Positions 39,923 to 48,684 of a stretch of 64,000 bases of DNA are shown piece by piece; position 1 is the first letter of the stretch; each line of letters begins with the position of its first letter. The notes beneath the pieces were generated by a model that ran no database searches, was not told where the DNA came from, and was given only the letters and a program-made list of their open reading frames with translations. The position numbers and the translations under genes are program-made. The DNA is from Psychrobacillus psychrodurans. Lineage in GTDB: Bacteria; Bacillota; Bacilli; Bacillales_A; Planococcaceae. The DNA is taken from the NCBI GenBank assembly GCA_900114885.1, contig FOUN01000016.1, positions 1 to 64,000 of the forward strand, given 5' to 3'.

Positions 39923-41362
39923 ATGACAAATCAGCAACAAAATGATTTTACAAAATGGTATATCGACACAATTCAGAAAGCAGATTTAATGGATTACACT
40001 CCAGTTCGTGGATGTATTGCCTTTAAACCAGATGGCTTTGAAATTTGGGAGCATATTCAAGATGAAATGAACAGACGTTTTAAAGAAACAGGACATCGTA
40101 ATGCCTATTTCCCTATGCTAATTCCTGAATCCTTTTTTCAAAAGGAGAAGGATCATATTGAAGGATTTGCTCCAGAGCTTCCATGGGTAACGGAAGCAGC
40201 TGGTGAGAAATTGGAAGAACGTTTAGCGTTACGTCCAACATCAGAAACGATGATTGGTCATTTGTATTCAGATTGGATTAAGAGTTATCGTGATCTGCCA
40301 GTGCTTATCAACCAATGGGCAAACGTGTTCCGTTGGGAAAAGAAAACTCTTCCATTCATTCGTACTTCTGAATTTTTATGGCAAGAGGGGCATACAGCTC
40401 ATGTAGATGAAGAAGAAGCACGTAACGAAACAATGCAAATGCTTAACATCTATAAAGAGGTTGTAGAGGAGCTTTTAGCTATTCCGGTATATGATGGTCA
40501 GAAAACACCTTCCGAACGTTTTGCAGGAGCTGTAGATACATATTCTATCGAAGCTATGATGAAAGATGGTAAAGCTGTTCAAGCTGGGACATCTCATTAC
40601 CTTGGGACAAAGTTTGCGGAAGCATTTGATATCAAATATTTAAACAAAGAAAACAAACATCAGCATGTGCATACAACATCTTGGGGTACATCAACTCGCT
40701 TAATCGGTTCGGTTATTATGGTACATGGTGACGAGCAAGGGCTTGTATTACCTCCACGTGTTGCACCAACTCAAGTAGTACTAATTCCTGTTGGTCCTTG
40801 GAAGAAAAATCCAACGATAATGGAAAAATTAGATGAGCTTTATGCAGCGTTAAAAGCAAAAGGTATTCGTGTACGTCTTGACGATTCAGACCAATCTCCT
40901 GGATATAAATTCAACGAGTGGGAGCTTAAAGGTGTACCAGTTCGTATTGAGTTAGGGCCTCGTGATTTGGAAAACAATCAAGCGTTAATCAAAGTACGTG
41001 ATGAAGCTGAAAAAGTTTCTGTGGAGCTAGCAACAGCTGTTGAATGTATTGAAGGTGCGCTAACAACAATGCAAACACGCTTACTTGAAAAAGCTCGTGC
41101 ATTCCGTGATGAAAACTCCCATACAAATGTAGATTCCCTAGAGCAGTTAAAGCAACATCTTACGGATTCAACAGAAAAAGGAGAAATTCCTGGATGGATT
41201 CTTGCAGGATGGTGTGGAGATGACGCTTGTGAAGAGAATGTGAAGAATGAAACTAAATTTACGACACGTAATATACCATTCAATCCACCAGCAGAAAAAG
41301 CAACATGTATCAACTGTGGTAAGGATTCTAAACATACGGTATGGTTCGGTCGTGCCTATTAA
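39923..41362 (+). CDS. proS: Prolyl-tRNA synthetase, archaeal/eukaryote-like type
   Basis: 479 aa. Charges tRNA-Pro. It lacks the bacterial editing insertion and has the C-terminal zinc-like extension of the type 3 enzyme (CGDDACEE and CINCGKD), so it is the archaeal-like form rather than the ~570-aa bacterial form. Class II motifs: PMLIPESFF region, motif 2 RTSEFLWQEGHTAH, motif 3 near GTKFAEAF/RLIGSVIMVHGDEQGL. Strong site taggagg. Controlled by the T-box leader. Confidence 0.96.
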   Translation: MTNQQQNDFTKWYIDTIQKADLMDYTPVRGCIAFKPDGFEIWEHIQDEMNRRFKETGHRNAYFPMLIPESFFQKEKDHIEGFAPELPWVTEAAGEKLEERLALRPTSETMIGHLYSDWIKSYRDLPVLINQWANVFRWEKKTLPFIRTSEFLWQEGHTAHVDEEEARNETMQMLNIYKEVVEELLAIPVYDGQKTPSERFAGAVDTYSIEAMMKDGKAVQAGTSHYLGTKFAEAFDIKYLNKENKHQHVHTTSWGTSTRLIGSVIMVHGDEQGLVLPPRVAPTQVVLIPVGPWKKNPTIMEKLDELYAALKAKGIRVRLDDSDQSPGYKFNEWELKGVPVRIELGPRDLENNQALIKVRDEAEKVSVELATAVECIEGALTTMQTRLLEKARAFRDENSHTNVDSLEQLKQHLTDSTEKGEIPGWILAGWCGDDACEENVKNETKFTTRNIPFNPPAEKATCINCGKDSKHTVWFGRAY

Positions 41363-41383
41363 TAATTAGAGATTAACAAAGAA

Positions 41384-41418
41384 AAATCAACCATTGTTTG
41401 CTAAATGGTTGATTTTTT
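41384..41418 (+). terminator. Terminator after proS
   Basis: Stem AAATCAACCAT/ATGGTTGATTT with a 10-nt loop and T-run; A-rich 5' side also gives a weaker reverse signal for the convergent gene. Confidence 0.85.
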
Positions 41419-41464
41419 ATTCTAAAAAAGAGGATTATCAACACTATCAAAATCCCCTAGTTTT

Positions 41465-42094
41465 TTATTTTGATCCGGCTACCCAGTTCATACCCCAGCT
41501 GTATGCATTATCCATCTCTTTATGCCCTTTATAGTACTCTACTAGACGCTCAATTTTGAAAGTCTCATTATTTACATTTTCAATCATTGCAACTGCACAC
41601 ATAATTTGCCCATTTCTATGTTCATCTAGCTTAACCTCGATATTGGGGCCAGCAGGATATGATAATGTAATAACTCCATCTGCTTCTGCCCAATTAGCTA
41701 CACCTTTATAGATGAATGAATATACGAGAATACGTTTAATATCGGATATCTTATTTCCATCGATTCTAAGGTTTTCTCCTCCAGATATGGAGCCAGTACG
41801 ATCATCGCCATCGAGTTCGATATACGGGGATTGTTTTAGTGTGCCAAAAGCATTTCCTAAAGCCTGTATACACCCTTTTTCACCATTATTTAATTCATAT
41901 AAACAGCCTAAATCTAGATCCACACCTTTAGATTTACCACCTAGTAAGGTGGAAAAGAACCCAGTAGATTTTGAGTTGACCTGTTGATTCCATTGGAGAT
42001 TTACTAAGATTTCACCAATATTATTATTGTTGCTCTTAGTGAGATTAATAGATTGTCCTTTTTTCTTAAGTTCGATTTTGTTCAAGTTCACCAT
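41465..42094 (-). CDS. TerD-family (tellurium/stress) protein
   Basis: 209 aa. Calcium-binding TerD-type beta sandwich: VDLDLGCLYELNNGEKG, SPYIELDGDDRTG and GENLRI are the conserved acid-rich segments. It has a longer linker (SKSTGFFSTLLGGKSKG) near residue 50. Third gene of a leftward three-gene unit with ATP-grasp and B3/B4 genes. Likely in Ter-type stress or metabolite pathways. Confidence 0.88.
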   Translation of the reverse strand: MVNLNKIELKKKGQSINLTKSNNNNIGEILVNLQWNQQVNSKSTGFFSTLLGGKSKGVDLDLGCLYELNNGEKGCIQALGNAFGTLKQSPYIELDGDDRTGSISGGENLRIDGNKISDIKRILVYSFIYKGVANWAEADGVITLSYPAGPNIEVKLDEHRNGQIMCAVAMIENVNNETFKIERLVEYYKGHKEMDNAYSWGMNWVAGSK

Positions 42095-42137
42095 TAATAT
42101 ATCACTCCTCTTTTATTCAACTATATGCCATTTAAGG

Positions 42138-43196
42138 TTAAGCTAATATAGCAGATTCTTTAGATGGTAAGATTACAGGTTGTTCAATATGAGTTGCTCT
42201 CACTCCAAACTTAGGAAGAAGAGCCTCCACATGCCCATTTAGTAATAACTTTATAGCATAATAGGGAATATTAATATCTGCAAGGCAGCTAATATGCATT
42301 CCTCCACTCATGCGGGGATTGATCTCAAGTAGTTTTGGTATTCCATCTTTATATTTGACTTGAATGTTATACACATAAGGAAATTTATATTGTGCAGCCA
42401 TTTTCTCAGCAATTTCATTTAATTCTCTATTATATTCAATCTCACGGATTCGTCCATTTCCTTTTTTTCGAGGTATAGCAACAAGCAAAGTGCCATCTGT
42501 ATCAGCTAAACAATCAATACTATACTCATGGCCATCTAAATATTCTATTACCATTAGATCCGAGAAATGCTCCTGCGTTTTTAAAATTTTATAAGCTGTA
42601 TCATAAGAAATCTTTTGGGTAGAAGTTGTATTGTATATAAATGGAATGGTATCAGCGATGTCATCTATAATACGGAAACCACTTGCTCCTTCTCCGATTA
42701 CTGGCTTAATACATAGTTTCGTATCATCCTTACCCAAATCGGCATAAGCCTGTTGGAAACCTGCAGCATTATTTACTATTCTATATGAAGGAATAGTCAC
42801 GATAAAATTCCCTACTTTTTCCTGGTCCTGTAAAGACCGATACATCGCTGCTTTATCGTCTATCATGGCCATTAAATCACCATCTGGGCAAACTAACACT
42901 TTCACACCAATTTTATTGAACTTGTCTAAGTGTTTAGAAATGAGTACATTCTCTTTTCGCGGTACAAAAATATGTATCTGATTTTGTAGACAATAGTCAA
43001 TACAAAACTGAAGATAGTCTTCGCCCGTAATATCTGGTTCAGTACTAAATACATCACAGTAATTAAAATACACAGTATCCGGATTAGGATGTGTACCGTA
43101 AATAACAAATTCCTGTTGATCCGGATTATGGCGAATCAGCTCCATATAATGTGACACAGTGGAAAACCATCTATTGAACCAAATATTGAGTACCAT
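42138..43196 (-). CDS. ATP-grasp ligase-like protein
   Basis: 352 aa. ATP-grasp fold: phosphate-loop-like VIGEGASGFRI (about 165-175), ATP/metal residues in MVIEYLDGHEYSID and LEINPRMSGGMH (about 300-312). Makes amide or thioester bonds in known relatives; substrate unknown. ATP-grasp enzymes occur next to TerD genes in Ter-linked biosynthetic clusters (known from the family). aaaggag ribosome site, 12 nt after the B3/B4 gene. Confidence 0.87.
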   Translation of the reverse strand: MVLNIWFNRWFSTVSHYMELIRHNPDQQEFVIYGTHPNPDTVYFNYCDVFSTEPDITGEDYLQFCIDYCLQNQIHIFVPRKENVLISKHLDKFNKIGVKVLVCPDGDLMAMIDDKAAMYRSLQDQEKVGNFIVTIPSYRIVNNAAGFQQAYADLGKDDTKLCIKPVIGEGASGFRIIDDIADTIPFIYNTTSTQKISYDTAYKILKTQEHFSDLMVIEYLDGHEYSIDCLADTDGTLLVAIPRKKGNGRIREIEYNRELNEIAEKMAAQYKFPYVYNIQVKYKDGIPKLLEINPRMSGGMHISCLADINIPYYAIKLLLNGHVEALLPKFGVRATHIEQPVILPSKESAILA

Positions 43197-43208
43197 TATT
43201 ATTCTCCT

Positions 43209-43889
43209 TTACTTTTTAGGAACATAACCAATTAAACTAGTATCAAATTCTCCACCATGTATTTGCGTGAACATGGTAGCCATAGAGTGAAGTAATTTCT
43301 TACTTTCCTCAATCCCTAATGAAGGACGTAGAAATACGACTTGTAGAGCCTCTGTAGTATTTTCAGTCACAGCAGTTCGAACAGAATCCACAAATGGGCT
43401 ACCAAATGGTCCTATGTCATCTTGAAGAGTAAGTATATTGTTTAATTTATTTTCTCTACCATTTAAACCGTTATATACTGTTTCTTTATTGCCAATTGTA
43501 AGTGTTATATCACCTTCAATTTTTGCCACATCATAGATTCCCATTGGAATTTCATATTGCATAGAGAAAAAGTTATTTACATCCACAGCGGAATGCATCG
43601 GTGTGATATAATTTTGTTTTGCAATCCTTCTGTACATAGCTTCCATTGAAGGTCTATAACGATTTGGATCAGCACCAAACTTTTTCCAAAGTGCTCTCCA
43701 TTCTTTTATCCCATCGAAATCAGTTACGACTTTGTCATCTAGTTCAAAGAAAAGTTGCTCCTGAAATAATTGAAGACGTCCTTTAAGCATTTGAGGCGAA
43801 GAAGTAACAATAATTTTGGTATAATGAATAATGCCTATTTTAAAGGTAGGTTCTATTTCAACTATTGAATCATCCAGTTTTACTATCAT
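43209..43889 (-). CDS. Stand-alone B3/B4 tRNA-editing-like protein
   Basis: 226 aa from ATG at 43889 (aaggatgg upstream). EWRALWKKFGADPNRYRPSM and the following LPMGIYD-type segment (YEIPMGIYDVAKIEG) match the B3/B4 domain of phenylalanyl-tRNA synthetase beta, where it removes misacylated Tyr. Free-standing copies exist in many bacteria, function mostly unknown. First gene of the Ter/ATP-grasp unit and divergent from queG. Confidence 0.85.
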   Translation of the reverse strand: MIVKLDDSIVEIEPTFKIGIIHYTKIIVTSSPQMLKGRLQLFQEQLFFELDDKVVTDFDGIKEWRALWKKFGADPNRYRPSMEAMYRRIAKQNYITPMHSAVDVNNFFSMQYEIPMGIYDVAKIEGDITLTIGNKETVYNGLNGRENKLNNILTLQDDIGPFGSPFVDSVRTAVTENTTEALQVVFLRPSLGIEESKKLLHSMATMFTQIHGGEFDTSLIGYVPKK

Positions 43890-43944
43890 ATCAACCATCC
43901 TTACACTTATTTTCTTTAGTGTAGCATAAGAAAGGAGAACATTT

Positions 43945-45084
43945 GTGAATATCATTCAGTTTCAACAAAACCTCATAGATTACGCTGCATCCATTGGAAT
44001 TGATAAAATTGGATTTACTTCTGTTTCTCCATTTCATGAATTAAAAAATAGATTGATCAGGCAGCAGGAATTAGGGTATGCTTCCGGATTTGAAGAATCT
44101 AATATTGAGAAAAGAGTGCATCCTAAGATGTTGCTTGAAGAATCAAGTAGTATCATATCTATAGCAATTGCGTACCCCTCCAAAATGAAGGATGCTCCAC
44201 AAAGTGTGAAGGGGGCAAGACGAGGAATCTTTGCCCGTGCGTCATGGGGTATAGATTATCATACCGTTTTACGAGAAAAATTAGCACTTTTAGAATTATA
44301 TATTTTAACTCATATTCCAGATGCAAAACTCCGTTCAATGGTTGATACGGGAGAACTTTCTGATCGGGCTGTGGCGGAAAGAGCAGGTATTGGATGGAGT
44401 GCGAAAAACTGCTCTATTATAACTCCTGAGTTTGGTTCCTATGTTTATCTCGGGGAAATGATTACGTCAATTCCTTTTGCTCCGAGTGAACAGATGGAGG
44501 AACAATGTGGTGATTGCCGGTTATGCTTAGATGTTTGTCCGACTGGAGCATTAATACAAGGCGGACAACTTAATGCACAGCGCTGTATTGCTTTTATCAC
44601 TCAAACGAAAACAATGGTTCCAGACGAATTTCGTACGAAAATAGGAAATCGGATATACGGCTGTGATACTTGCCAAACAGTTTGTCCAAAAAACAAAGGG
44701 AAAGCTAATCTCCACCAAGAATCGTTTAAACCAGACCCTGAATTAGTGAAGCCTTTACTTTTACCTTTACTTAAAATGACGAATCGAACGTTCAAAGAAA
44801 CGTACGGTCATATGTCTGGTGCGTGGAGAGGGAAGAATCCGATCCAGCGAAATGCTATAATCGCATTAGCTCATTTTAAAGAGCAAGAAGCTGTTCCAAC
44901 GCTTATAGATTTAATGCAAAATGATGCTAGACCAGTAATTAGAGGTACAGCTGCATGGGCTATAGGTAAAATAAATTCAAAAGAAGGCTTACTTGCCCTC
45001 AAAAAAGCTGAACAGCATGAACAAGTTGAAGAAGTTTTAAAAGAGATTCGAAAAGGATTAGAGTACTATACAATTGAGAACTAG
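43945..45084 (+). CDS. queG: Epoxyqueuosine reductase
   Basis: 379 aa. Last step of queuosine synthesis: reduces epoxyqueuosine at tRNA position 34 using cobalamin and two 4Fe-4S clusters. Cluster cysteines: CGDCRLCLDVCP (about 190-201) and CDTCQTVCPKNK (about 240-252). N-terminal cobalamin-binding part and C-terminal HEAT-like repeats (VPTLIDLMQNDARPVIRGTA). GTG with aaaggag upstream. 12 nt before the next gene. Confidence 0.96.
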   Translation: MNIIQFQQNLIDYAASIGIDKIGFTSVSPFHELKNRLIRQQELGYASGFEESNIEKRVHPKMLLEESSSIISIAIAYPSKMKDAPQSVKGARRGIFARASWGIDYHTVLREKLALLELYILTHIPDAKLRSMVDTGELSDRAVAERAGIGWSAKNCSIITPEFGSYVYLGEMITSIPFAPSEQMEEQCGDCRLCLDVCPTGALIQGGQLNAQRCIAFITQTKTMVPDEFRTKIGNRIYGCDTCQTVCPKNKGKANLHQESFKPDPELVKPLLLPLLKMTNRTFKETYGHMSGAWRGKNPIQRNAIIALAHFKEQEAVPTLIDLMQNDARPVIRGTAAWAIGKINSKEGLLALKKAEQHEQVEEVLKEIRKGLEYYTIEN

Positions 45085-45096
45085 GAAGTGGAGTAA

Positions 45097-45570
45097 TTGA
45101 GTATTAATGTTGTTTTATATCAACCAGAAATACCAGCTAATACTGGGAATATAGCTAGAACTTGTGCGGGAACAGGTGTTAAATTACATTTAATCCGACC
45201 TTTAGGCTTTTCTACAGATGATAAAATGCTAAAAAGAGCCGGACTAGATTATTGGGAACATGTAGACATTACCTATTATGATGGACTAGATGAATTTTTT
45301 GCTGCACATCCATCTGGAGAGTATTATTTAATCACTAAATTTGGTGCTAAGCCACACACTACTTTTGACTTTAGTGATTCGGAAAAAGATCACTTTTTTA
45401 TTTTTGGACGTGAGACAAAAGGTTTGCCACGTGAGTTTATCGACGCACACCCGGATCGTGCTTTACGTATTCCTATGAATGATAATATTCGTTCGCTAAA
45501 TTTATCGAACACAGCTGCGATACTAATCTACGAGGCATTACGTCAACAGAATTATCCAAATTTACACTAG
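45097..45570 (+). CDS. trmL: tRNA (cytidine/uridine-34-2'-O)-methyltransferase
   Basis: 157 aa SPOUT/SpoU-type enzyme methylating the wobble ribose of tRNA-Leu. Marks: YQPEIPANTGNIARTCA at the start, FGRETKGLP and the knot end MNDNIRSLNLSNTAAILIYE. Paired with queG, also a wobble-position enzyme. TTG start with gtggag. Confidence 0.95.
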   Translation: MSINVVLYQPEIPANTGNIARTCAGTGVKLHLIRPLGFSTDDKMLKRAGLDYWEHVDITYYDGLDEFFAAHPSGEYYLITKFGAKPHTTFDFSDSEKDHFFIFGRETKGLPREFIDAHPDRALRIPMNDNIRSLNLSNTAAILIYEALRQQNYPNLH

Positions 45571-45765
45571 AAAAGCGCAAGTGCTTATGTTATGGAAGTC
45601 AGTCTAAGATCTCGACATCGTGTCGCGACGACTGACTGACTGAACCACATCCTGTGGGCCTCCGACAAGCGTTGGAAGAATGACGGTAAAAGCGTTCTGT
45701 GCCTTTATCCGACATTCTGAAACGACTCGAGGGGCGAGGCATGTAGCTAGACAGATAAAAAAACG
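45571..45765 (+). repeat. Intergenic dispersed-repeat-like element
   Basis: GC-richer segment after trmL with internal inverted pieces (aaaagcgcaagtgctt; tctcgacatcgtgtcgcgacg; gactgactgactg; ctccgacaagcgttgg). It has no ORF. The pattern 'aaaagcg...ccgacaagcg(c/t)tgg...cgaggggcgaggc' resembles dispersed repeats known in Bacillales genomes. Confidence 0.55.
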
Positions 45766-45766
45766 G

Positions 45767-45796
45767 ACGATGTCATAAAAGACTCGCCCGTTTTAA
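45767..45796. terminator. Terminator hairpin after repeat
   Basis: Aaaacgg-a-cga with tcg-c-ccgtttt, one internal mismatch. It can serve the leftward small gene at 45802 and rightward readthrough. Confidence 0.6.
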
Positions 45797-45801
45797 ATAG
45801 A

Positions 45802-45897
45802 TTATTTTTCAGATGCACCTGGTTTGTCGTCGTATCCAGCTTTGAAAATTGCAGCAAGGAACGAAATACAAACACCAAGAATAAGGATTAATTTCAT
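45802..45897 (-). CDS. Small membrane peptide (31 aa)
   Basis: 31 aa with a hydrophobic span (LILILGVCISFLAAIF) and a charged tail (YDDKPGASEK). Strong site gaggaggc before ATG and a terminator after it. Similar tiny membrane peptides are common in Bacillales. Function unknown. Confidence 0.6.
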   Translation of the reverse strand: MKLILILGVCISFLAAIFKAGYDDKPGASEK

Positions 45898-46054
45898 ATG
45901 GAGTGCCTCCTCTTTAGTATTCTGCACCTAGTATACCCTAAATTGTTTGAAAAAGAAATAATGCGAAAAAATGAAATTTGACAAAAATCGTTCATTTGAA
46001 TGTTGCAACCTTTCGAATATTCTACTAACATTAAGAAAAGGAGTGATTTTTGGA

Positions 46055-46237
46055 ATGAATGAATTCAAAAATGGTCCAGAGAACGGTTCAATGGCAACTA
46101 ACATGGAAGAAGTAAAGCAATTAGGAAAACAGATGGATAGAATGAGGGACAATAAAGAGCTAGAAGAAGATAATCGTGTATCTGATCCTGCTCAATCTGA
46201 AGTCACTTCTTCCATGAAGAAAAGAGAAAACGACTGA
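46055..46237 (+). CDS. Small hydrophilic protein (60 aa)
   Basis: 60 aa, highly charged, Asn/Glu-rich (FKNGPENGSMATNMEEVKQL), predicted helical and soluble. ATG 46055 after aaaggag. A terminator overlaps its end. Composition recalls small spore or stress proteins, but no family is recognised. Confidence 0.65.
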   Translation: MNEFKNGPENGSMATNMEEVKQLGKQMDRMRDNKELEEDNRVSDPAQSEVTSSMKKREND

Positions 46238-46254
46238 TTTATATCAGTCGTTTT
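46227..46254 (+). terminator. Terminator overlapping small-gene stop
   Basis: AAAACGACTGAT stem with ATCAGTCGTTTT, short loop, followed by cctcat. It overlaps the stop codon of the 60-aa gene. Confidence 0.75.
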
Positions 46255-46277
46255 CCTCATAAGAAAGGATGAAAAAA

Positions 46278-47108
46278 TTGACTTTAAATATACATTCAAC
46301 GAAACAATTAGCAAACGGAATTGAGATGCCAAGACTTGGTTTAGGTGTTTATAAAATGACAGAACCAGATATTGCTATTCAAGCAATTACAGCTGCATTG
46401 GATTATGGTTATCGTCATATTGATACTGCAAGTTTGTACGCCAACGAAAAAGAAGTAGGAGATGCCATCCGAGCATCAAATGTTCCGCGCAAAGACATAT
46501 TCATTACAACAAAAGTATGGAACACAGATCAAGGTTACGATCAAACACTCAGAGCATTCGAAAAATCTTTAGAGTTATTAGGAATGGACTACGTAGATTT
46601 ATATTTAACGCATTGGCCAGTAAAAGAAACTTTTGTAGATACATATCGAGCGATAGAACGTCTATATGATGAAAAGCTAATACGTGCTACTGGAGTAGCG
46701 AATCATCATGCACATCATTTAGAGGCAATTGCTGCAAAAGCAAACATTAAACCAATGGTCAACCAAATTGAATGTCATCCGCGACTTACTCAGTTTGATC
46801 TACGTGAGTATTGTGAAGAGCAGGGAATAGCGATAACTTCGTGGTCACCACTAGCAAGAGGTCGAATACTAGAAGAGCCAACATTGAAACGGATTAGTAC
46901 AAAATACAGTAAATCGACTGCTCAAACAATTATTAGATGGCATCTGCAACATGATTTAATCGTTATTCCTAAATCAGAAAATCCATCTAGAATCGCTGAG
47001 AATATGGATGTATATGACTTTGAGTTATCCTTCGAGGATATGAAAAATATTGATGCGCTGAATTTAAATGAGCGGACTGGTAAAGATCCAGATAATTTTA
47101 GTTTCTAA
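46278..47108 (+). CDS. Aldo/keto reductase
   Basis: About 276 aa NADPH-dependent reductase of the TIM-barrel family. Catalytic tetrad: D and Y in RHIDTASLYANE, K in TTKVWNTD and H in LTHWPV. Also PKSENPSRIAEN for the cofactor. TTG 46278 is preferred since aagaaagga is 9 nt upstream; the ATG at 46269 touches it. Related to B. subtilis YvgN/YtbE. Confidence 0.92.
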   Translation: MTLNIHSTKQLANGIEMPRLGLGVYKMTEPDIAIQAITAALDYGYRHIDTASLYANEKEVGDAIRASNVPRKDIFITTKVWNTDQGYDQTLRAFEKSLELLGMDYVDLYLTHWPVKETFVDTYRAIERLYDEKLIRATGVANHHAHHLEAIAAKANIKPMVNQIECHPRLTQFDLREYCEEQGIAITSWSPLARGRILEEPTLKRISTKYSKSTAQTIIRWHLQHDLIVIPKSENPSRIAENMDVYDFELSFEDMKNIDALNLNERTGKDPDNFSF

Positions 47109-47271
47109 TCCTGTTTCAGTGAACGCTCTCCATGTACGAGACAGAACCTCCTTGAATTAGTAAACTTCGGCTGGACATATATAGCCTTTGTCCCAATGTA
47201 TACTCCAAGCAGATTCGACTTTCTCGCTATCCCCACTTCTTAAAAGCAACTAATAATTCAATAATCAACTA

Positions 47272-47323
47272 GCACGGTAGTTTTTCTTCAATCAAGAAGG
47301 AAACTAACGTGTTTTTATATTAT
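47272..47323 (+). terminator. Probable terminator in 47109-47406 gap
   Basis: Imperfect long stem: cacggtagtttttctt with aagaaggaaactaacgtg, then tttttatatt. Nothing else is seen in this 298-bp gap. Confidence 0.55.
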
Positions 47324-47406
47324 TGGAAAATATTACTCTTTAATGAAACCTATTACATATTTTAACGTATTAGTAATATAGTTTAATAAATATTAGATGA
47401 GGTCCC

Positions 47407-47685
47407 TTGATGAATATATTTTTTGAAAAAACTAATAAGAAAAAAAGTAGTACACCATTCATAATACTAAAACTGTTATTGCTAGGCTTGATGATTGCAA
47501 TGTTAGTAATGGCCATTATAAACGGTATTGATATTTTCTATGTGAAGTTAGTGTTCGTGTTTGTAGGAATTAATTCCATCTTAGAAGGAATAGAAAGTTA
47601 TCTACAGAAAGAAAGTAAGAAAATTATAGGAAGAGAAATAGGATTAGGGGTTTTGTATATCCTATTCGCAATTATCCTGCATTGA
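47407..47685 (+). CDS. Small membrane protein (92 aa)
   Basis: 92 aa with three hydrophobic spans (FIILKLLLLGLMIAMLVMAI, VKLVFVFVGINSILEGI, LGVLYILFAIILH). Soluble basic N-terminus (EKTNKKKSS). TTG 47407 or ATG 47410 after gaggt. No reliable family. Confidence 0.7.
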   Translation: MMNIFFEKTNKKKSSTPFIILKLLLLGLMIAMLVMAIINGIDIFYVKLVFVFVGINSILEGIESYLQKESKKIIGREIGLGVLYILFAIILH

Positions 47686-47751
47686 TGAAAGGCAATTGGT
47701 TAGGAATCATTTCTAACGAATGATGAAATAAAGCATTAGAAGGTGATAAAT

Positions 47752-48300
47752 ATGAAACAGTGGAAAATGTTAAAGTCTGAATATGTTCATAAAAGCCCTT
47801 ATGGAAATATTAGAAAAGATATATGTGAGCTCCCAAATGGGATTGTGATCAATGATTATTATGTAAATGAATATTCCGATTGGGTGAATGCAGTTGTGCT
47901 TACAAAAGAAAACCAAATGGTGCTTGTCGAACAATATAGACATGCTGGAAATGATAATTATTTTGAAATTCCAGCAGGAAAAAAAGAAAACAATGAGACA
48001 GACGAAGAAGGCATTATTAGAGAAATTAAAGAAGAAACTGGCTATGTTTCACATCTGAAACCTATTTTGTTAGGTGAATTTATGATAAATCCCGCCACAC
48101 AAAATAACAAAATTAAAACCTTTCTTTTACAAGATGCAGTTAAACAATATGAACAAGATTTAGATGAAACCGAACAGATAAATATAAAGCTGATTGATTT
48201 TGAGTTATTAGGATCGCTAATAAAAACGAATGAGATTAAAACGCAGTTGTTCACTGCTAGTGCTTATTTTATGGCTAAAAACTTTTTGTCCGAAAGCTGA
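47752..48300 (+). CDS. Nudix hydrolase (ADP-ribose pyrophosphatase-like)
   Basis: 182 aa from ATG 47752 (agaaggtg upstream). Nudix box with G...E..REIKEETG: GKKENNETDEEGIIREIKEE is the core (about 85-105). Long N-terminal half (VVLTKENQMVLVEQYRHAGN) as in NudF-type ADP-sugar hydrolases. Confidence 0.88.
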   Translation: MKQWKMLKSEYVHKSPYGNIRKDICELPNGIVINDYYVNEYSDWVNAVVLTKENQMVLVEQYRHAGNDNYFEIPAGKKENNETDEEGIIREIKEETGYVSHLKPILLGEFMINPATQNNKIKTFLLQDAVKQYEQDLDETEQINIKLIDFELLGSLIKTNEIKTQLFTASAYFMAKNFLSES

Positions 48301-48336
48301 TAAGAGTTTGATTTTTAAGTGAAATAACTTTAAGGA

Positions 48337-48684
48337 GTGATTATTATTTCTAGTTCAACGATATTGATTTTTTGTGTAATTACTGGTGTATGTATCTTTG
48401 TCAATTTTGTTCTTTGGGTTCTGTATAAGAATGAACCTAAGACTGATAAGGGATTTGCATTTCCTTATTTTAAGTTGAGCTATAGAAGAAGAATGCTTCG
48501 CACGTTATGGTCACTTCCAATTTACATCGTATGTTTCTTTATTATATACCGATATCCATTATTGCCCACTAATATAGTCATTGTATTCTTCAGCATTTGT
48601 ATTATCGGAGAAGTAATCCAATTTTACTATAACTTCAATAAATGGAACAAATATGAGAGGCATGCCTCAAGAGAAGAATTATGA
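48337..48684 (+). CDS. Membrane protein coupled to Nudix gene (up to 115 aa)
   Basis: Up to 115 aa with three hydrophobic segments (TILIFCVITGVCIFVNFVLW, LWSLPIYIVCFFIIY, IVIVFFSICIIGEVIQF). Start unclear: aaggag overlaps the GTG at 48337, so an ATT at 48343/48346 or TTG 48364 may be used. Its stop overlaps the next start (ATGATG). Confidence 0.6.
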   Translation: MIIISSSTILIFCVITGVCIFVNFVLWVLYKNEPKTDKGFAFPYFKLSYRRRMLRTLWSLPIYIVCFFIIYRYPLLPTNIVIVFFSICIIGEVIQFYYNFNKWNKYERHASREEL

